Below, piece by piece: positions 58,383-64,000 of a stretch of DNA of 64,000 bases. The translations under genes and the position numbers were made by a program. Location of the stretch: the NCBI GenBank assembly GCA_030272155.1, contig CP126192.1:6296501-6360500 (forward strand). The letters run 5' to 3'. The DNA comes from Tetradesmus obliquus (lineage: Eukaryota; Chlorophyta; Chlorophyceae; Sphaeropleales; Scenedesmaceae). The notes beneath the pieces were generated by a model that saw only the letters and a list, made by a program, of their open reading frames with translations, was not told the origin of the DNA and did not search any database. The first letter of the stretch is position 1. Each line of letters starts with the position of its first letter.

Positions 58383-60379
58383 ATGAAGAGCTACAAGGTG
58401 TTCGCAGTTCTGGCCCTGCTAGCATTTGGAACAGCCTCAACAGCAGCACAACGGGTATTGCTGCAAGCAGGGGCTGCAGCAGGAGCAGCAGGCGCGACCT
58501 GCCCCGTTGATCCCTCCAAGACAGTACTCGATTTCAGCAAAGTGTCTAACGACTGCGCAGGTGAGCATGCAAATGATACACAATAGCAACATATTTAGGT
58601 ATGTAGTTGCCAGTGCCTCGTGGCTTTGATCCTCAATGATCTCTCAGCAGCTTGGTGTCATGTTGGTCCAGAGTCTCAGACTCCAGGTGGAGGATACATC
58701 GTGGTCTAGAGCAAGCTGAAGGCCTCAGCTGCTCTGATATCGGCACAGCTCGTTAGATCAACTGCTTGCTGTGCTTATGTATGTTGCGAACAAGCCAGCT
58801 GCAGCCGCTCAGGGGCCCTCATGCATCCTGACACTCACATCTGCTGCTGCCTCCATGACAGCACACTATATCTTACATCCTGCCGCCTGTTTTGCCGTGT
58901 TTTCCCCTGCAACTCCACACACCAACCCCAGCCCAAGCCAACGTCTGCACCACCTGCGTGTGCGCGCTGGTCGGCGCCTTTGCTCCTGCCCTGGCTGCTG
59001 GCGGCATCAAGTTTGATGCAGCAGCCCCCGAGTCGTTCCCACTGGCACAGGCAGCAGGCGTGCTGCGCTCCTGCGCAGAGGAGTATATTGTGGCAATGAT
59101 GATGGCTGGAGTGAATGTTTCTGCTGTGGCAGAGCTGAACAACTGTGGCTTTGGGTCAGCCGCTGACGTGCCTGCGTGCCTGTCTGCTGAGGTCACTGGC
59201 ATCAACAGTGCCAATGCCACTGTGACAGCCACCAGCCGCACAGGTGGGTCCCGCTGTGAAGTGTCTATCCAACCAGGTGCTGGATGCTCTGGCTCTGCAC
59301 AGCCGATCTCTCAGTGCAAGTTGTGCATGCAGTCACCACTCTGTACTATTACTTGCATGCATGAGGAGTGCAGGCTCTGCCAGCGCGTGCCAGCTGTGTG
59401 GCCAGTACGGGCATATGATATGCATGTGCTGTCTTCCAGTGTGGGTGACCTTTGTTTGGCTTGCTTCAGCACAGTGCACAATGTCAGGAACGTCAGCATT
59501 GGTCATGTGCGCTGCTAGTGCTTGACACTGACGCATGTCAAGCGCACCGGTAAGCTTAATAATTTCTGAAGGTGGTGCAATGGTTGAACAACTGCCTACG
59601 TCTATCGCTGCTGCTGCTGCTGCTGCCACCACTGCTGCTGCTGCTGCTGCTGCTGCTGTGCCACCTTCTATGCCGCACACCACAGACTCAGACAACCTGT
59701 CAGGCGTCACCATCCCAGAGAGCAGCGCAGCCACGTCCTCGCTGCGCATCGCCACGGTGCAGGCCACCCCCTCAGGCCCAGTGTTCACCCTGGCTGGCCA
59801 GCTGGACTCCGCCAGCCAGCTGCTGCAGGCCATGGCCGCGTCACAGGTGGGCTGCCCATTGCAAGCAACAAGCACAGATGGATACCTGCCCCTGCACCTG
59901 ACATCAATCTCGCTCTTGTGTCATGCCGCCCTGCGTGTCACAGGCAGTGCCAAAAACAACATCATGTTGCAACACAAATGACAACCGTTGTGGCACAGGC
60001 CTGTGCATCTGACTGACTGGGTGTAATTGCATGCCCGCAGGACCTGGTTGCCGCCATGAGCCCCGAGGCCGCTGCGCAGCTCAAGTTCCTGGCTGCTGAT
60101 GCTTCCAAGATTGATGCCAACCCCGCCACAGAGGCAGTGCTGGCTGGCCTGCAGAACCCCATCAACGCCCCTCAGCTGCTCACACAAATGGCTCCACTGA
60201 ACACAGCAGCACCTGCCGGTGCTGCTGCGCCTGCTGCTGATGCTGCTGCTGCTGCCACTCCTGCGCCTGCGGCTGCAGCACCAGCAGCAGCACCAGCACC
60301 TACCAGCAGTGCTGGTGCACAGGGTGTGGCTGTTATGGCCACTGCAGGTGCTGCGCTGCTGGCTGCTCTGCTGCTGTAG
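58383..60379 (+). CDS. Secreted, probably GPI-anchored AGP-like protein, copy 1
   Basis: Four exons: 58383-58560, 58932-59243, 59686-59846 and 60041-60379, about 329 aa, phases consistent. A signal peptide is clear (MKSYKVFAVLALLAFGTAS). Exon 2 has a Cys-rich segment (ANVCTTCVCALVGAFAP) and further Cys with putative N-glycosylation sites (GVNVSAVAELNNCGFG). Exons 3-4 hold a domain shared with the next gene (SLRIATVQATPSGPVFTLAG and AAAQLKFLAADASKIDANP). The C-terminus is an Ala/Pro/Thr tail like arabinogalactan proteins (TPAPAAAAPAAAPAPTSS), then a hydrophobic end (VAVMATAGAALLAALLL), the usual form of a GPI-anchor signal. The acceptor at 59686 was chosen because it follows a (CTG)n tract and aligns with the paralog. 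The family is not one I can name; the function is likely at the cell surface. Confidence 0.8.
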
Positions 60380-60516
60380 GCAGCTTGCGAGGGTCAAACT
60401 TCGGCAACCTCATTGCATAAGCTCAGCGCACGTTGCTTGGTGGCCTACCAGGCCAGCAATAGTGTGCCAGTGGCTGCCAGTGCTCATCAACTGATGACAA
60501 ACACATGTGACGGTGT

Positions 60517-60572
60517 GCAACTTGCCGAGCTTGCCATTGCAGCTGCAACTTGCTGAGCTTGCCATTGCAGCT
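60517..60572 (+). repeat. 28-bp tandem duplication in the 3' flank
   Basis: Two copies of a 28-base unit beginning GCAACTTGC with one clear mismatch, followed by the start of a third. It lies within the likely 3' untranslated region of the upstream gene. Confidence 0.8.
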
Positions 60573-60770
60573 GCAATGGCAGTGCTGCAGTAAGTTGTCT
60601 GGGACTAGCGAGCTGCAGCATTAGTCTGGTGATCCCACCCACTTGTGATATGTATGGTTTCTCGTGATCCAGCTGGTTGCTTCCGGCACGGCAGTGATGA
60701 GTGGGAGTTGTTGGGATTTGGCGCGAGAGTGTGCACTGAACACATGCAGTACAAGCATGCATGGGCGAAA

Positions 60771-60775
60771 TGTAA
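60771..60775 (+). promoter_or_regulatory. Possible TGTAA polyadenylation signal
   Basis: TGTAA about 390 bases after the stop at 60379 and the first such motif noticed on the sense strand. A 3' untranslated region of this length is normal for green algae. Confidence 0.4.
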
Positions 60776-61793
60776 GCATTGCATGTGGTGCTAGTGGTGC
60801 CATGATGCAGCAGAAGCTGTGCCTGCTGTGTGTACAGGGGCTTCTCGGAAGTGCCGGGCGCCAGTGACGCTGCGGTGGCTCTTGCGTGACTTCACTGAAG
60901 GTGACGCCTTAGCGTTAAAGCTGCCGTTTAGATTTGACTTATTGAGGTTTCAGGAACCAAGAAATGACTGCTAGTGTTGATGTCCAAGCAATTTCAAGAC
61001 CAGGTGCATGGTCAGCTTGCGAGCTGCCACGGTTGTTGCACGATGCAGTGCAGCAGTCTACGCCTGGATTGAACCCTGCAGCCAGTAGCCGCTACATATG
61101 GTTTGCCGGCCGTGTCCCCGCTGGACACAACTGCAGGACTGCACCTGCAGGCAGCTGTGCCCCAACAGAGCAACTGCTTTGATCATGGTCCATCACGTGC
61201 GAGGCATGAGAGAGGTAGTATCCCGAGTCGATTTCATGCCTGTAACTAAAACCTGATGTGTATTCCACATGAGACAAGGCAACGCCATCCTGTGCGTAGG
61301 GCTTTAAGCTTGCATTAAACAATGCAGCCTGAGGCCTGGGAGTACGTCAGGCCTTCTCGATGTCACCTTTTACCACCAGTCACCACAATCAAAGCCCTAG
61401 AAAATTATATAACGTAAATTCGACACAGATATCACGACAAACGGAAGCCACGCTCTCAGGCAATAACACCGAACTTCACGGAGCAGTTTCGTCGGAGGTA
61501 CCTGCAGCTGCATCACGAGGATTCTTCGCATGCAGCTATGAATAACACCTATAACATAATATTATTATTGTGTCAAAGTTTTGCTCTGAGCACATGAAGA
61601 CAGTGCAGCTCCAAACCTTCATCCTCAGTTGAGGTTGCAACCTGCCCCAAGGTTCGATCCGTCGAGACGTGCGCAGCCCTACTTGTTCCCGTTCGACAAG
61701 TTCTTCCTGACTATCTCTCTGTCCTGACGCAATTTGAGCTTTCGCAACAGCAAAAAACAAAAGATACTCCCACCACCTGTAGCAAACACCACA

Positions 61794-62387
61794 ATGAAGT
61801 CTCACATGGCACTGTTCATGGTGGCCCTGCTGGCTTGCAGCTCCATGGCAGCAGCAGACCGATCTCTGCTGCAAGCCCCAGCCATGGACGACCTTTCTGA
61901 CGTCACAATCCCCCAGGCCACTGCAGCCACGTCGTCGCTGCGCATCGCCACGGTGCAGGCCACCCCCTCAGGCCCAGTGTTCACCCTGGCTGGCCAGCTG
62001 GACTCCGCCAGCCAGCTGCTGCAGGCCATGGCCGCATCGCAGGTGGGCTGGCACAGCTGTCACTGCCAGAATTGTAGCTATCAAACCAACCTGCATGTTG
62101 TCCTGCAAATTGTATGCTTGCTGCTGCTGCAGACAGTGCTGGGCTTGTGCAGCAGTGTCTGCCGGGCCTGCAGCTGCTGCTTCAGGCACCAGCAGGCACC
62201 ACCATGCAACACACCTGCAAGCAGCTACCCAGATCTCAGCTGTTGCTCAGCATGTGCCCAGTCATGCAGGCCGTGGGTCACATCTCATGCTACATCATGG
62301 TGATCATGCCTCATGTGCTATGACTGTTCAATGCTTGCTGTCATCATCATCAGCCGCACATTGTTGCTGATGCTGGCACTCCTCCTC

Positions 62388-62427
<40 letters not shown>

Positions 62428-62660
62428 GCAGGACCTGGTTGCCGCCATGAGCCCTGAGGCCGCTGCACAGCTCAAGTCCCTGGCTGCTGATGCTTCCAAG
62501 ATTGATGCCAACCCCACCACTGCAGGAGTGCTTGCCGGGCTTGAGAACCCGATTGATGGTGCACAGCTGTTGACACAGATGGCTCAGCTGAACACAGCGG
62601 CACCTGCCGGCGCTGCTGATGCTGCAGCTGCTGCACCCGCAGCTGCCACCATGCCTGCAC

Positions 62661-62692
<32 letters not shown>

Positions 62693-62806
62693 ACACCTGC
62701 TGCTCCTGCAGCAGCAGCACCAGCACCTACCAGTAGTGCTGGAGCAAAGGGTGTGGCTGTCATGGCCAGTGCAGGTGCTGCGCTGCTGGCTGCTCTGCTG
62801 CTGTAG
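61794..62806 (+). CDS. Secreted, probably GPI-anchored AGP-like protein, copy 2
   Basis: Two exons, 61794-62042 and 62432-62806, give about 207 aa. The signal peptide is MALFMVALLACSSMAAAD. The protein lacks the Cys-rich exon 2 of copy 1 and goes directly to the shared domain (DDLSDVTIP, SLRIATVQATPSGPVFTLAG, AAAQLKSLAADASKIDANP), then an Ala/Pro tail with a longer poly-Ala and a hydrophobic GPI-type end (VAVMASAGAALLAALLL). The final intron is at the same place as in copy 1 and its acceptor follows a (CTG)n tract. An upstream in-frame Met at 61734 exists, but the signal peptide fits a start at 61794. It is a tandem duplicate of the neighbouring gene. Confidence 0.85.
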
Positions 62807-62886
62807 GCAGCTTGAAGAGGGTGGCTGTGGTGCTACTTGCATCAACAGGCCTGATGCAGAATCATACTTGTTGAGGGTCACGGGTG

Positions 62887-62966
62887 CATGATTGATGCAT
62901 GGCATGATTGATGCATGGCATGATTGATGCATGGCATGATTGATGCATGGCATGATTGATGCATGG
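62887..62966. repeat. 16-bp minisatellite, five units
   Basis: Five copies of CATGATTGATGCATGG in direct tandem in the 3' flank of the second AGP-like gene. The unit contains the palindrome ATGCAT and the junctions read GGCATG, so each unit can form small hairpins. Confidence 0.9.
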
Positions 62967-63034
62967 CATGCGCCATGATGACGATCCTCACAACTTGTGA
63001 ACCCTCATGAAGCATGATTGTGATCACCATTGTA

Positions 63035-63068
<34 letters not shown>
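63035..63068. repeat. (TGGC)8 microsatellite
   Basis: Eight and a half units of TGGC in noncoding sequence downstream of the second AGP-like gene. Confidence 0.9.
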
Positions 63069-63128
63069 CGGAGCGGTTGAGAAAACGTAGAGAACACAGA
63101 TCTTATACTGTACGGTGCGTCAGTTTTA

Positions 63129-63176
<48 letters not shown>
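63129..63176. repeat. (GCT)16 microsatellite, noncoding
   Basis: Sixteen uninterrupted GCT units outside any supported gene. It shows that the triplet bias is a property of the DNA and not only of protein composition. Confidence 0.9.
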
Positions 63177-63178
<2 letters not shown>

Positions 63179-63321
63179 CAGCAGCATGCATATGGGGTGC
63201 ATGCATACTGATGGCGCGATGCCAATTGCACCAGTGTCACAGTGTTCTAAATGCTGCCAGGGATTGGCGTGCGTCACGCGTGTGCCAGTGATACTTGATT
63301 GAACATGTGATCGTGCAGTTC

Positions 63322-63341
63322 TTGTATTGTATTGTATTGTA
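63322..63341. repeat. (TTGTA)4 microsatellite
   Basis: Four units of the pentamer TTGTA in the noncoding 3' flank. Confidence 0.85.
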
Positions 63342-63387
63342 TCATGTCAGGCCCAGTGGTGATTGCCAAGTCTGGCATACATCTGCG

Positions 63388-63392
63388 TGTAA
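63388..63392 (+). promoter_or_regulatory. Possible TGTAA polyadenylation signal
   Basis: TGTAA on the sense strand, about 580 bases after the stop of the second AGP-like gene. All four repeat arrays between would then lie in its 3' untranslated region. Confidence 0.35.
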
Positions 63393-63882
63393 GCTTGTGC
63401 AAGTTTAACATGCCAAGTTGCCTTATGCATCAGGCTGTGGCCCCAGGTCTCTCTCTAAGGCTTCAAGCCTTGTAGTACAAGAGCATGAGTGTTGTGCACC
63501 ACGCGGACTTGAGCACAGCTTGCCCAAACGTCTAGGTACATGCAAGGCATCAACAGCTGAAAAACGTGAGTTGTGGCGACAACTACCTGCGAGACAGTTG
63601 CTTTCAAGTTCAAACTTTCGACCTGCATCAAAACCCTTGACTTGTAACAAGCCAACAGGATACCTCAACATGGACAGGACACCTACCATGCGGCTCTTAT
63701 ATTTGTCAAGTTGTGCACCAACTGGCAGCGCTAGCCGACAGCAATTCATGTGATGGTTTCGGTGTTGAGTACGGGCACGTGTCATGTCGGACGGGTGCAA
63801 GACCGGCATGAGCATCATCAACGATGAACAAAGTCCAATAGCTGTTAGTAGAAGAGTATAGCAGGCTGGATCCGGCAACAGC

Positions 63883-64000
63883 AATGACTGCCGGAGAGCA
63901 GCAGCAGCAGCAACAGCAGCAGCAGGTTGCCGCTGCAGCAGCCGAGCAGCCCGAGCGCCTGACGCTGTTCACTTATCTAGTGGTGAGTTCCGTCTTATCA
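63883..64000 (+). CDS. First exon of a gene that leaves the window (partial)
   Basis: An ATG opens a frame with a poly-Gln run and a short poly-Ala stretch, then AEQPERLTLFTYLV, ending at a strong GTGAGT donor (exon 63883-63982, the rest is intron). The closing residues look like the start of a membrane or folded domain but are too few to assign. The product is not recognised. Confidence 0.5.

Larger units (their letters stand above)
60380..61793. other. Intergenic region between the two AGP-like paralogs
   Basis: 1.4 kb with the 3' flank of copy 1 and the promoter of copy 2. It holds the 28-bp duplication and the TGTAA motif. An A/T-rich stretch lies near 61380-61580. No coding exon was recognised. 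Confidence 0.45.

Noticed and set aside
61055..61085. Minus-strand B-box-like GGGTTCAATCC
   Set aside because: The T-stem does not pair beyond the first base pair, and no acceptor stem was found.
61640..61680. Possible tRNA B box (GGTTCGATCC)
   Set aside because: The flanking bases do not form a T-arm stem and no A box lies upstream.
63423..63884. 153-codon minus-strand open frame near the right edge
   Set aside because: No recognisable domain, overlaps the likely promoter of the gene starting at 63883, and has no splice support.

Overview
This window looks like nuclear DNA of a green alga, most likely a chlorophycean (Scenedesmaceae-like by style; this placement is inference). The reasons are: genes split by spliceosomal introns, mostly 80-500 nt, with GTGAGT-type donors and TGCAG acceptors; a plastid isoprenoid-pathway enzyme with a chloroplast-type leader; TGTAA motifs downstream of some genes; moderately high GC; and a strong CAG/CTG triplet bias that gives long poly-Gln and poly-Ala runs. 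No bacterial operons, CRISPR arrays, rRNA or convincing tRNA genes were seen.

Layout: 1-6148 has no confident gene. From 2.4 to 6.1 kb the plus strand is rich in A and C, as expected for the template side of a long minus-strand 3' flank. 6149-11288 (-) encodes an unrecognised protein with a conserved-looking N-terminal part and a 977-codon Gln/Ala-rich exon. 12377-19419 (-) is a GLG1-like Golgi cysteine-rich membrane protein. 20436-25343 (-) is a ZNF598/Hel2-type E3 ubiquitin ligase of ribosome quality control. 25685-28381 (+) is plastid IspF (MECDP synthase), divergent from ZNF598. 28954-35824 (+) is a second, diverged GLG1-like gene. 38414-42587 (-) is a secreted Asn/Ala/Thr-rich glycoprotein with a Kazal-like domain. 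46319-55822 (-) is a giant (about 3056 aa) low-complexity Gln/Ala/Ser protein. 58383-60379 (+) and 61794-62806 (+) are paralogous secreted, probably GPI-anchored proteins with AGP-like tails. A further gene starts at 63883 (+) and runs off the window.

The splice models for IspF, ZNF598, both GLG1 genes, the Kazal protein and the two GPI-type proteins were built by hand. In all of them the reading phases agree across every junction and the total length is a multiple of three. Functionally the genes are a mix of secretory and cell-surface proteins (two GLG1, Kazal protein, two AGP-like), plastid metabolism (IspF), cytosolic translation quality control (ZNF598) and unrecognised low-complexity proteins. 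No pathway-level cluster is evident. The most unusual signals are the GLG1 paralogs in opposite orientation around ZNF598 and ispF, their intron turnover, and repeated partial copies of exon-intron junctions lying inside introns of three unrelated genes.
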